A DNA stretch of 64,000 nucleotides, from contig OZ255622.1 of assembly GCA_965276715.1 (NCBI GenBank), positions 186,001-250,000 of the forward strand, in the 5' to 3' direction. This document shows, piece by piece, positions 51,560 through 59,686 of this stretch; positions within the stretch are counted from its first letter, which is position 1; each line of letters starts with the position of its first letter. This stretch comes from CAXTPV01 sp965276715 (lineage in GTDB: Bacteria; Pseudomonadota; Alphaproteobacteria; Acetobacterales; Acetobacteraceae). A model generated the notes under the pieces. The model worked only from the letters and a program-made list of their open reading frames with translations, searched no databases and was not told the origin of the DNA. The translations under genes were made by a program, and so were the position numbers.

Positions 51560-52468
51560 TCAGGTCTCCAGGTTGCGCGCGGCTGAACGGACCAGGAAGA
51601 AGGCGACGATGTTGGCCAGAAGGATGGCGACCACTCCGCCCGCCGAGCCGCCGCCGATGTCGAATTGCTGCAGGGCGTTCCTGAAGATCAGGTAGGCGAG
51701 ATTGGTGGTGGCCGTGCCCGGACCGCCCGACGTGGTCACCTGGATTTCGGCGAAGATCGTCAGCAGGAAGATCGTCTCCATCATGATCACCACGCCGATC
51801 GCCCGCCTGAGGTGCGGGACGATGATGAAGCGGAACTGAGCGAGCGCCCCGGCGCCGTCCATGCGCGCTGCCTCGCGTTGCTCATGGTCGAGAGATTGCA
51901 CAGCGGTCAGCAGGATCAGCAAAGCGAAGGGCAGCCACTCCCACGACAGGATCAGCACCAGCGTCAGCAACGGCACCTGGCCGAACCAGTCAACCGGCGC
52001 CAAGCCGACCGCGCGCAGCAACGCCGACACCACGCCGTAGATCGGGTGCAGCATCAGGTTCTTCCACACCAAGGCCGAGACCGTCGGCATGACAAAGAAT
52101 GGCGCGATCACCAGCAGCCGGGCGATGTTGCGTCCGAAGAACTCCTGGTCGTAGAGCACGGCAAGGACGGTTCCGAGCCCGACGGAGATGACGAGGACGC
52201 TGCCCACCAGGATCAATGTGTTGATCAGCGAGGTCAGAAAGTCGGGATCGGTGATCAGGTACCAGTAATTGTCGATCCCTGCGAAGCCGGTTTGCGTCGG
52301 ATCGACCAGGTTGTAGTGCTGCACGCTGTAATACAGCGTCATCACCAGCGGCACGATTGACCATACGAGCAGCACCACTACCGCGGGCGCGATCAACGGC
52401 AGCGTGACGCCCCGGATGCTGGTGCGTTTCTCTCTGCGAACCGCCGGGCGGGCGACTGTCGCGTCCAT
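51560..52468 (-). CDS. Sugar ABC transporter permease (MalF type)
   Basis: This 302-residue permease has about six helices; YYSVQHYNLVDPTQTGFAGIDNY is the N-terminal motif typical of polyol (sorbitol/mannitol) systems, and the EAA loop is EQREAARMDGAGALAQFRFIIVPHL (given by its ends, about 190-215). ATG 52468 has AGGAAGCGG upstream. It is the first gene of the operon; in related loci a periplasmic binding protein gene precedes it, but here there is none. Confidence 0.92.
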   Translation of the reverse strand: MDATVARPAVRREKRTSIRGVTLPLIAPAVVVLLVWSIVPLVMTLYYSVQHYNLVDPTQTGFAGIDNYWYLITDPDFLTSLINTLILVGSVLVISVGLGTVLAVLYDQEFFGRNIARLLVIAPFFVMPTVSALVWKNLMLHPIYGVVSALLRAVGLAPVDWFGQVPLLTLVLILSWEWLPFALLILLTAVQSLDHEQREAARMDGAGALAQFRFIIVPHLRRAIGVVIMMETIFLLTIFAEIQVTTSGGPGTATTNLAYLIFRNALQQFDIGGGSAGGVVAILLANIVAFFLVRSAARNLET

Positions 52469-52582
52469 CAGGCCCCGCTTCCTGCCGGGTCGGCCGAGGC
52501 GTCGCCGCACCAACGGTTGCGCCGCATCCCTGTTCTCCCTCTGCCGCTTGCCGGCTTCTTGATCCGTCCGGCGTCTCTGACA

Positions 52583-52610
52583 CCGTTACGACAGAGGTTC
52601 GGCTTGTCAA
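52583..52610 (-). promoter_or_regulatory. Promoter of the sugar ABC operon with overlapping inverted repeat
   Basis: TTGACA (52605-52610), a 16-base spacer and TAACGG (52583-52588) on the minus strand. CTCTG/CAGAG half-sites (52575-52579, 52592-52596) straddle the -10, a possible operator. The leader to the start codon would be about 105 bases. The rest of the 200-base gap shows nothing recognisable. Confidence 0.6.
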
Positions 52611-52668
52611 CGGTTTCGGCCGGTGTCATGGCCATCCCCGGCCCCACGATTGCAAAGGCGCTCGTCCG

Positions 52669-52881
52669 ATGAACCTCGTCATCCTCGACTATTACCATGG
52701 CGGCGGCATGGTCGGTGGCCTGACCAGCATGATCGTCCACAGCGTCATCAACGGCCTGATCTTCAGCGTCATCTTCCGTCTGATCTCGCAGCTCACCCTG
52801 ACCCAGGCGCTGATTCTCGTCGTCGCCGTGATCGGCCTCGCCTACATGTGGGCGCGTTCCCGGGATCGCGCCCGCTGGTAG
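52669..52881 (+). CDS. Small two-helix membrane protein
   Basis: This 70-residue protein starts MNLVILDYYHGGGMVGGLTS and has two hydrophobic segments (about 20-38 SMIVHSVINGLIFSVIF and 44-60 LTQALILVVAVIGLAYM) ending in a basic tail. The His/Gly-rich start YYHGGGMVGG resembles small conserved proteins I associate with acetic acid bacteria and relatives. No strong ribosome site is seen. It converges on pntB with a three-base gap. Function unknown. Confidence 0.6.
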   Translation: MNLVILDYYHGGGMVGGLTSMIVHSVINGLIFSVIFRLISQLTLTQALILVVAVIGLAYMWARSRDRARW

Positions 52882-52884
52882 CGT

Positions 52885-54291
52885 CTACCGGCCGAGCGAC
52901 TGGACGATCTCTTCCGTCATCTTCTTCGCATCCCCGAACAGCATCATCGTGTTCGGCTTGAAGAAGAGTTCGTTGTCCACGCCCGAGTAGCCCGAAGCCA
53001 TCGACCTTTTGACGAACAAGACCGTCTTGGCCCGGTCCACTTCCAGGATGGGCATGCCGTAGATCGGGCTCTTGGGGTCCGTCTTCGCCGCAGGGTTCGT
53101 GACGTCGTTCGCTCCGATCACATACACGACGTCGGTCGTGCTGAACTCGGTGTTGATCTGCTCGAGCTCGAACACATCATCATACGGAACGTTAGCCTCG
53201 GCCAGCAACACGTTCATGTGGCCGGGCATTCTCCCCGCCACCGGGTGGATCGCATACTTGACCTCGACGCCCTCCGCCTTCAGCCGGTCGCCCATTTCCC
53301 GCAAGCTGTGCTGCGCCTGGGCGACCGCCATCCCGTAGCCGGGCACCACGATTACCTTCGAGGCGTTCTTCATGATGAAGCCGGCATCGTCCGCATTGCC
53401 CGCCTTGACCGTCCGGTCCGCGGCACCCGGATCGACCGCCGATACCCCGCCTGTATCCGTCCCCCAACCGCCCAGCAGCACGTTGAAGATCGAGCGGTTC
53501 ATCCCCTTGCACATCACATAGGACAGGATCGCGCCCGACGCGCCCACGAGCGCTCCCGTGATGATCAAAGCCAGGTTCTGGATCGTGAAGCCGATTCCCG
53601 CACACGCCCAACCCGAATACGAATTGAGCATCGACACCATCACCGGCATGTCGGCACCGCCGACCGGCATGATCAGCAGGAACCCGAGTGCCAGCGACAG
53701 CAGCGCGATCAACCAGAACACCGCCTGCGAGCTGCTGGCGACAAACACCACGATCAGCACCACCAGCAGGATCCCAAGACCCAGGTTGAGCGGGTGCTGG
53801 TTCGGAAACTTCAGCGGCGCGCCCTTCACCAGCCCCTGCAGCTTGGCGAACGCGACCAACGATCCGGTGAACGTCACCGCACCGATCGCGAGCCCGATCG
53901 ACATCTCGATCAGGCTTTCGGCGTGGATTGCCCCGGGCACGCCAATGCCGAACGACTGCGGTGCGTTCAGCGCCGATGCCGCGACGAACACCGCCGCCAA
54001 TCCCACCAGGGAGTGGAACGCCGCCACGAGCTGCGGCAGCGCCGTCATCTGGATCCGGCGCGCCACCACGATCCCGATGGCGCCGCCAATCGCCACGCCG
54101 GCGATAATCAGGGCGATACCGCTGCCCGTCATCCCGGGACGCAACAACGTGGCGGCGCCCGCAATCGCCATGCCGGCCATGCCGAACTGGTTGCCGCGAC
54201 GCGACGTGGCCGGGCTCGACAGGCCGCGCAGCGCCAGAATGAACAGGACCGCCGCAACAAGATAGAACAGCGAAAGCAGGTTGAGTGACAT
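52885..54291 (-). CDS. pntB: NAD(P) transhydrogenase subunit beta
   Basis: This 468-residue subunit holds about nine membrane helices (proton channel, dII) and the C-terminal NADP-binding dIII domain: VIVVPGYGMAVAQAQHSL (nucleotide loop), GRMPGHMNVLLAEA, VVYVIGANDVTNPAA and KRSMASGYSG. It couples proton entry to NADPH formation from NADH. It follows pntAB by nine bases; the three genes form the split three-subunit form found in many alphaproteobacteria. Confidence 0.96.
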   Translation of the reverse strand: MSLNLLSLFYLVAAVLFILALRGLSSPATSRRGNQFGMAGMAIAGAATLLRPGMTGSGIALIIAGVAIGGAIGIVVARRIQMTALPQLVAAFHSLVGLAAVFVAASALNAPQSFGIGVPGAIHAESLIEMSIGLAIGAVTFTGSLVAFAKLQGLVKGAPLKFPNQHPLNLGLGILLVVLIVVFVASSSQAVFWLIALLSLALGFLLIMPVGGADMPVMVSMLNSYSGWACAGIGFTIQNLALIITGALVGASGAILSYVMCKGMNRSIFNVLLGGWGTDTGGVSAVDPGAADRTVKAGNADDAGFIMKNASKVIVVPGYGMAVAQAQHSLREMGDRLKAEGVEVKYAIHPVAGRMPGHMNVLLAEANVPYDDVFELEQINTEFSTTDVVYVIGANDVTNPAAKTDPKSPIYGMPILEVDRAKTVLFVKRSMASGYSGVDNELFFKPNTMMLFGDAKKMTEEIVQSLGR

Positions 54292-54300
54292 GTCTCGGTC

Positions 54301-54726
54301 CTACTTCGCCGAACGAGGCTTGTTGGTGCGGAACATCGACAACATTCGCTGCGTGACCGCGAAGCCGCCGAAGATGTTCACACTCGCCAGCGTCACCGCG
54401 ACAAACCCGAAGATCTTCGGCACCACACCGTGGCTGAGCCCGGTCGCTAGCATGGCGCCCACGATGATCACCGACGAGATCGCATTGGTGACCGCCATCA
54501 GCGGCGAGTGCAGCGCAGGGGTCACGTTCCAGACGACGTAGTAGCCGACGAAGCAGGCCATCACGAAGATCGCCAGCAGGAACACGATGGGCTCGATCGA
54601 AGCGACCGGCTGAGAAGCGGGTGAGAAGCCGATCGTCTGTCGCGCGAGCAGGTCTGCCTGCGCTGACAGAGCGGCCGCGCGCTGCGCGAGGGACGAGGCG
54701 GCCTGCGAGAAATGCTGCGGATCCAT
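54301..54726 (-). CDS. pntAB: NAD(P) transhydrogenase subunit alpha, part 2
   Basis: This 141-residue subunit has four membrane helices (about 45-135) with the conserved VTPALHSPLMAVTNAISS and FGGFAVTQRML motifs. A soluble amphipathic N-terminus of about 40 residues precedes them. In E. coli this is fused to part 1. ATG 54726 lies 25 bases after the pntAA stop. Confidence 0.93.
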   Translation of the reverse strand: MDPQHFSQAASSLAQRAAALSAQADLLARQTIGFSPASQPVASIEPIVFLLAIFVMACFVGYYVVWNVTPALHSPLMAVTNAISSVIIVGAMLATGLSHGVVPKIFGFVAVTLASVNIFGGFAVTQRMLSMFRTNKPRSAK

Positions 54727-54751
54727 GGCTTTATCCTGATTGGAGCGCGTG

Positions 54752-55891
54752 TCAGGTTTGCGGCTTGAACTGCGCCGAGACGATGTCGCCGCCGCGGGTC
54801 AGCAGCACCCCGGCCACGATCGGATCGTCCGCGTCGAGTTTCAGCTGACCCGCCTCCTTGTCCCAGAACGTGGTCAGGAACGTCAGCAGGTTGCGCGCGA
54901 ACAGGCTGCTCGCGGCGACCGGAATGCGGCCGGGCCAGTTCCGCCAACCGAGCACCCGGACGCCGTTCTCGGTGACGAACATTTCACCAGGCTTCGTCGC
55001 CGCGCAATTGCCGCCCGCATCGGAGGCGATGTCGACGATGACGCTGCCGGCGCGCATGGAACCGACCATCTCGTCGTTGATGATCACCGGTGCACGCCGG
55101 CCCATCGCGAGCGCGGTGCAGATGATCACATCGGTCTTCGCGACCGTTGCCGCCATCAGCTCCGCCTGCTTGCGGCGGTAATCCTCGCTCATCTCCTTCG
55201 CGTAACCACCCGCCGTCTGGGCCGCCTTGCTCTCCTCGTCCTCGATACCGACGAAGGTGGCGCCGAGCGACTTGATCTCCTCCTTCGCCGCCGGGCGGAC
55301 GTCGGTTGCCGACACGATCGCGCCCAACCGGCGTGCGGTCGCAATCGCCTGCAGACCAGCGACACCGGCGCCGAGCACCAGCACACGCGCAGGCGGCACC
55401 GTTCCGGCGGCCGTCATCATCATCGGAAATCCGCGATCGAACGCGGTCGTCGCCTCGACCACGGCGCGATACCCGGCGAGATTGGACTGGCTCGACAGCA
55501 CGTCCATCGACTGGGCGCGCGTGATGCGCGGCAGCAGCTCGATGGCGACCAGATCGACGCCGCCCGCTGCCGTGTCGGTCACGATCGACTTGTCCCAAAG
55601 CGCGCCGGACACGCCGACCAGCACCGCGCCGCGCTCGATTTGGCCGCGAAGGTCAGCCTCCGGCGCCTGCACGCTCAGCACGATGCCGGCCCCGGCCAAA
55701 GTGGCACCGGTATCAGGCGTGATCTCGGCGCCCGCCGCGCGAAACTCCTCGTCGCTGATCGACGACGCCACACCCGCGCCGGTCTCTACCGCCACCGAAA
55801 GGCCGAGCGTCACGATCTTCTTGACCGTCTCCGGCGTCACCGCCACGCGCGTCTCGAACGCTGCGCGCTCCTTCAGAACCGCCAGCCGCAT
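54752..55891 (-). CDS. pntAA: NAD(P) transhydrogenase subunit alpha, part 1
   Basis: This 379-residue soluble NAD(H)-binding dI domain, related to alanine dehydrogenase, has AVLKERAAFETRVAVTPE at the start, ELLPRITRAQSMDVLSSQSN, and the Rossmann loop LVLGAGVAGLQAIATARRLGA. It also has the mobile-loop region before SEDYRRKQ and the C-terminal IPVAASSLFARN. ATG 55891 is preferred over TTG 55897 because GGACGGA is well spaced from it. It is first in the operon and divergent from the thioesterase gene. Confidence 0.94.
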   Translation of the reverse strand: MRLAVLKERAAFETRVAVTPETVKKIVTLGLSVAVETGAGVASSISDEEFRAAGAEITPDTGATLAGAGIVLSVQAPEADLRGQIERGAVLVGVSGALWDKSIVTDTAAGGVDLVAIELLPRITRAQSMDVLSSQSNLAGYRAVVEATTAFDRGFPMMMTAAGTVPPARVLVLGAGVAGLQAIATARRLGAIVSATDVRPAAKEEIKSLGATFVGIEDEESKAAQTAGGYAKEMSEDYRRKQAELMAATVAKTDVIICTALAMGRRAPVIINDEMVGSMRAGSVIVDIASDAGGNCAATKPGEMFVTENGVRVLGWRNWPGRIPVAASSLFARNLLTFLTTFWDKEAGQLKLDADDPIVAGVLLTRGGDIVSAQFKPQT

Positions 55892-56045
55892 GTGCAATCC
55901 GTCCCATCGCCACGGCCGTCAGGTTCGACCTTGCCTGGACGCTAGCGCGGATGAGGGGCGACCGTAAGCCCGCCGTCGGGCCGTCTCGCCACGCATCATC
56001 ATGCAGGGCACTATGGAAGCCTCTCGAAGCGAAGCAGAAGGATCG

Positions 56046-56588
56046 ATGCAGGTCTGGGTTCGTCTTGTCCGTGTCGGTTGGTTCGCCTTACGCCGTTCCG
56101 GCTCGATCGGTGCCGATGCCCGGTCGGTTCTTCGCTTCCGGGTCGCACCGGGCGACATCGACGTCAATCTGCACATGAACAACGGCCGCTACCTCACGAT
56201 CATGGATCTTGGCCGGATCGATCTCCTGATCCGGACCGGTCTGTGGCGCCAGATGAACCACCAGAAGCTGCAGGGCGTCGTCGCGGTCCAGCGTGTCCGC
56301 TACCGGCACGCGCTCGATCCCTGGGACCGGTTCCGGCTGGAAAGCCGCATCCTCGGCTGGAACGACGAGGGCTTGATGTTCGAGCACCGGATGATCCGCG
56401 AGCGCGGAGGCGAGGAGAAGCTGTCGGCGGCGGCGACCGTGCGTTTCGTCTTCACCGCGCGCAGTCGCATCAAGCCGAGGACCGCCGACATCATGGCCTC
56501 CGCCGGCATGACCGGCGAAAGCCCCGCCCTGAGCGAGGAGGTACTCGCGTGGCTCCAGACAGAGAAGCGCATGGTCTCCGCGCGCTGA
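56046..56588 (+). CDS. Thioesterase-like (hotdog-fold, THEM6-type) protein
   Basis: This 180-residue protein has one hotdog domain: LRFRVAPGDIDVNLHMNNGRYLTIMDLGRIDL is the acyl-CoA thioesterase-like core with the DxNxHMNNG catalytic segment (about residues 38-50), then RVRYRHALDPWDRF and MFEHRMIRE. It likely hydrolyses an acyl thioester. ATG 56046 is preceded by AGAAGGA at 56035-56041; the longer upstream frame has no ribosome site. Confidence 0.85.
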   Translation: MQVWVRLVRVGWFALRRSGSIGADARSVLRFRVAPGDIDVNLHMNNGRYLTIMDLGRIDLLIRTGLWRQMNHQKLQGVVAVQRVRYRHALDPWDRFRLESRILGWNDEGLMFEHRMIRERGGEEKLSAAATVRFVFTARSRIKPRTADIMASAGMTGESPALSEEVLAWLQTEKRMVSAR

Positions 56589-56614
56589 CCTCATCCGCCG
56601 GACGGCAGGTGAGT

Positions 56615-57355
56615 CTAGATCCTCAGCCGCCCGAACAGCGCGATCATCAATCCCTGGCACAGATGCGCCAGAACCGGATCGTAGCGCGGTCCCTCGTCGC
56701 GAAGAAACGCATGCGCGGCGTCGACCTCGTGCCAGCCATAAAGCGTCCCCGCGCGCTCGAGCCGCGCACGGATCAACTGCCGCCCCTCGAACGGCACGTG
56801 CGGATCCGATCGCCCGAACACCAGCAGCATCTCGCCGCTGATCTCCTCGGCCCGCGCGAGGGTATCGTCCGAACGATCCGCGCCGAGCGACGCCGTGTGC
56901 AGGTCCGTCGGATAGAAGCAGGCGCTCGCCTGCACATCCGGCTGCAACGCCGCCCGGAAAGCGAGATGACCCCCGAGGCAAACCCCGGCGGCGCCGACCC
57001 TCCCGGTGCATCCGGGCAACGCCTTGAGATGATCGAGTGCGGCGCGGGTGTCGCTGTCGAATGCGGCGATCGGCTTGGTGAATTTCAGCGCGTTGCCACG
57101 ATCGGTGCCGCCCTGGTCGTAGGCCAGCGCCGTCCCGGCGGCTTCATGTTCGTGATAGATTTCGGGAACCGACACGACCATCCCGGTTCCCGCCAGGAAG
57201 GCGGCAAGCCGCGCGATCGGCGCGGTTACCTGATAGATCTCGGAGAACAACACCAGGCCGGGGAAAGGACCGTCCGCCTTCGGACGGAACACATGCGTCC
57301 GCATCACACCGGTCGGTGTCGCGAGATCCGCGTAGCCGGCCTGACGAATGATCAT
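56615..57355 (-). CDS. Dienelactone hydrolase family protein
   Basis: This 246-residue alpha/beta hydrolase has the dienelactone hydrolase triad: Cys in GAAGVCLGGHLA (about residue 121), Asp in FGRSDPHVP and His in DAAHAFLRDEGPRY. The strand LVLFSEIYQVTAPI has the Glu typical of the family, which activates the Cys. Substrate unknown. ATG 57355 is preceded directly by GAGGGCGGGG. It is convergent with the thioesterase gene. Confidence 0.9.
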   Translation of the reverse strand: MIIRQAGYADLATPTGVMRTHVFRPKADGPFPGLVLFSEIYQVTAPIARLAAFLAGTGMVVSVPEIYHEHEAAGTALAYDQGGTDRGNALKFTKPIAAFDSDTRAALDHLKALPGCTGRVGAAGVCLGGHLAFRAALQPDVQASACFYPTDLHTASLGADRSDDTLARAEEISGEMLLVFGRSDPHVPFEGRQLIRARLERAGTLYGWHEVDAAHAFLRDEGPRYDPVLAHLCQGLMIALFGRLRI

Positions 57356-57374
57356 CCCCGCCCTCACGTCGGTG

Positions 57375-57450
57375 TGGTGCCCAGGGGCGGAATCGAACCA
57401 CCGACACTACGATTTTCAGTCGCATGCTCTACCAACTGAGCTACCTGGGC
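57375..57450 (-). tRNA. tRNA-Phe (anticodon GAA)
   Basis: The cloverleaf has acceptor GCCCAGG/CCTGGGC, D arm AGCTCAGTTGGTAGAG, anticodon loop CTGAAAA with stem TGCGA/TCGTA, T arm GGTTCGATTCC and encoded CCA. Confidence 0.97.
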
Positions 57451-57479
57451 GCACCGACACGCATCGCTGTGCGGCGATC

Positions 57480-57508
57480 GGGTTAGCCCAGAGTGTCGGG
57501 GGGATCAA
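57480..57508 (-). promoter_or_regulatory. Possible promoter of tRNA-Phe inside yacG
   Basis: TTGATC (57503-57508), a 17-base spacer and TAACCC (57480-57485) on the minus strand, overlapping the last codons of yacG and 30 bases before the tRNA. Co-transcription from the yacG operon is an alternative. Confidence 0.5.
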
Positions 57509-57668
57509 CCTCCTCGTCGGACCTGACCGGCACGCTGTAGCGGCCGGTGAACCAGCGCCCCAGATCGACATCGGCGCACCGGACCGAGCAGAACGGCGCC
57601 AATCGTTGCTGAGGACCATCGGTCACCGCTTCCCTGCCGCACACCGGGCACGGCCTGGCTCCGTTCAT
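57483..57668 (-). CDS. yacG: DNA gyrase inhibitor YacG
   Basis: This 61-residue zinc-ribbon protein binds GyrB and blocks DNA binding by gyrase. The four zinc cysteines are at 7, 10, 27 and 31 (CPVC, CSVRC), followed by DLGRWFTGRYSVP. ATG 57668 overlaps the RNase E/G stop by four bases, so it is translationally coupled. It is directly upstream of tRNA-Phe. Confidence 0.9.
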   Translation of the reverse strand: MNGARPCPVCGREAVTDGPQQRLAPFCSVRCADVDLGRWFTGRYSVPVRSDEEVDPPDTLG

Positions 57669-58783
57669 CCCTCTAGCTCCCGAATTTCCCACCGTCCCGC
57701 CTCCAGCGTCGCGTCCGACCGCACGATGAGGGGGCGCCCGCTCAGCCGCGCAAGGTCACGGCCGATGACCGGGTCGGCCAGCAGAAGGCGAGCAAGCGCC
57801 GGCGCGGCGTGCAGCGCATGCGCGCGATGCGGATCATCCGATTGCGCACGGGCAAGAGCCGACGCGGCGTCGAGGATGCGCCCGTAGGATCCTTGCCGGA
57901 GCTCGTGCAGGGCCGGCCTTCTCCTCGCTCGCACAATCTCCGCCAGTCCGAGCGCGGTGAACCCGAGCAGCCGGGGATGGAGCGGGTCGGCTCCGAGCGC
58001 GCGTTCGATCTCGGTCGATAGCAGGGACCGCTTGCGCGCGGCCAGGCCCGCGAAATCGACCAGGATCGCGCCCGACAGGTTCCTCAGCCGGACCTGGTGC
58101 ATCAGGGGACCGAGCAGCGCGCGATTGACCGCGAATTGCGCCACCTGTTTGAGGGTGCCGCTCTCCGTCCCGGTTGCCGTATCGACATCGATCGCCACCA
58201 GCGCGGGCGTGGGCCACATCGTCGCGCGGGCGCCTCCGGGCAGTGCGACCCCGATATCACGCAGCGCTTCGATCTCGTCGTCGAGCGCCGCGTCGAAGCC
58301 CGCGGCTCCTCGCGTCAATCGGTCCCCCAGGCGTGGACCCATGTCAGCGGCGAGCCCGGCATCGCCAGTCCGCACCGGCAGGTCGGGATACGCAGCCAGA
58401 ATCTCGTCGAGCGGCGAGGGGCCGCGGCGAACGCGCCGCATACCGCCCGATGCAGCCTCCGGATCGTCCGCATCAGCAAGTGCGACCAGCTTCGGGCCCT
58501 TGTCCGCACGCGACGACCGCGTGATCCGAACGCCGATCAATGTGCCCGCGCCCGCACGCGAGGTCGCGTCCCGATCCGGCAGAAAGCCGTCCGCCTCCCC
58601 CTCCAGGCAGACGAAGGCGCCGCCAAGTGCTGCAACCCTCGCGCCGACGCGTCCCCGGTGCACATCCCCGTATCCATCCGGAGCACCGGGTCGCCACAAC
58701 CCGTAATCCGCCAGGCGTCCTCCGATCTCGACCGCAATCTCGATCTCGCCTGGCCGCGCCCGCAAGCAGATCGTGCCGGTCAA
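57665..58783 (-). CDS. Short ribonuclease E/G family protein
   Basis: This 372-residue protein has the S1-like domain (GDVHRGRVGARVAALGGAFVCL, about 36-60) and the catalytic DNase I-like domain with two aspartates: VAIDVDTATG (about residue 198) and AILVDFAGL (about 240). It is much shorter than RNase G (about 489) and RNase E, and the zinc-link cysteine pair CPxC is absent. This lean form is common in alphaproteobacteria beside maf and infA. TTG 58783 overlaps the Maf stop by four bases. Confidence 0.82.
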   Translation of the reverse strand: MTGTICLRARPGEIEIAVEIGGRLADYGLWRPGAPDGYGDVHRGRVGARVAALGGAFVCLEGEADGFLPDRDATSRAGAGTLIGVRITRSSRADKGPKLVALADADDPEAASGGMRRVRRGPSPLDEILAAYPDLPVRTGDAGLAADMGPRLGDRLTRGAAGFDAALDDEIEALRDIGVALPGGARATMWPTPALVAIDVDTATGTESGTLKQVAQFAVNRALLGPLMHQVRLRNLSGAILVDFAGLAARKRSLLSTEIERALGADPLHPRLLGFTALGLAEIVRARRRPALHELRQGSYGRILDAASALARAQSDDPHRAHALHAAPALARLLLADPVIGRDLARLSGRPLIVRSDATLEAGRWEIRELEG

Positions 58784-59346
58784 GGCAGCAATCCGTGGCC
58801 CCGGAGCAGCTGCGCGGTCTCGAACAGCGGCAAGCCGACGACGCCGGAATGGCTGCCCGACAGGAAACGCGCAACCGAGGCGGCGTGACCCTGGATGGCA
58901 TAGCCGCCTGCCTTGCCTCGCCAGTCTCCAGCGTCGACCAGACGGTCGATCTGTCCCGCGGTCAGACGCGAGAAAGCCAAGGCGGTCTCGACGACGCGCG
59001 CCGAGAGCCGTCCGGATGGCGCGCGCAGCAAGACCGCGGTCGTGACAAGGTGACGCCGGCCCGACAGTAAGCCGAGGCAACGGCGCGCCTCGTCCTCGGT
59101 ATCGGCCTTGCCAAGTTGCCTCCGACCGATGCTGACCACTGTATCGGCCGCCAGAACGAAGGCGTCCGCATGCGCCGGCCGGTTGCCGACCAGGACAGCC
59201 TTCGCGAGAGCGAGCCGGGCCGCCGTGTTGCGGGCGGTCTCTCCAGGATGTGGCTTCTCTTCGACATCAGCCGGATCGATATCGGACGGAACGATGCCGA
59301 TCTGTTCCAGCAGCTGGACGCGTCGTGGACTGGCCGAGGCCAGCAC
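58780..59346 (-). CDS. maf: Maf family nucleoside triphosphate pyrophosphatase
   Basis: This 188-residue house-cleaning enzyme hydrolyses modified nucleotides to monophosphates. LASASPRRVQLLEQIG is the N-terminal substrate loop, VEEKPHPGETARNTAARLALAKA the base-recognition helix, VLAADTVVSIG has the catalytic Asp, and GKAGGYAIQGHAA is the conserved C-terminal motif. GTG 59346 is the only plausible start because the frame closes upstream inside infA. It follows infA after 17 bases. Confidence 0.9.
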   Translation of the reverse strand: MLASASPRRVQLLEQIGIVPSDIDPADVEEKPHPGETARNTAARLALAKAVLVGNRPAHADAFVLAADTVVSIGRRQLGKADTEDEARRCLGLLSGRRHLVTTAVLLRAPSGRLSARVVETALAFSRLTAGQIDRLVDAGDWRGKAGGYAIQGHAASVARFLSGSHSGVVGLPLFETAQLLRGHGLLP

Positions 59347-59363
59347 CAGCCGTCGTGCCGGTC

Positions 59364-59582
59364 CTATTTGAATCGAAACGTGATCCGGCCCTTCGAGAGG
59401 TCGTAGGGAGTCATCTCGACATTGACCCGGTCTCCCGCCAGGACCCGGATGCGGTTCTTGCGCATCTTTCCGCTCGTGTGGGCAAGAATGGTATGCTCGT
59501 TATCGAGCTTGACGCGAAACATCGCGTTTGGCAGCAGCTCCAGGACGGTGCCGCTGAACTCGATCATGTCTTCCTTGGACAT
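59364..59582 (-). CDS. infA: Translation initiation factor IF-1
   Basis: This 72-residue S1/OB-fold protein matches IF-1 along its full length (KEDMIEFSGTVLELLPNAMF, HTSGKMRKNRIRVLAGD, PYDLSKGRITFRFK). IF-1 sits in the ribosomal A site during initiation. Gene order infA-maf-RNase E/G-yacG is conserved in alphaproteobacteria. The 104 bases upstream to hisD contain no gene I can name. Confidence 0.97.
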   Translation of the reverse strand: MSKEDMIEFSGTVLELLPNAMFRVKLDNEHTILAHTSGKMRKNRIRVLAGDRVNVEMTPYDLSKGRITFRFK

Positions 59583-59686
59583 TCTATCCTTTCAAACCGC
59601 GATCGTGCCGGCACGCGAAACCGCGTCGCGACAGGACCGGACCCGTCTTCATTTGGGCCGGAACATGATCACGGGGCGCCAACGGG

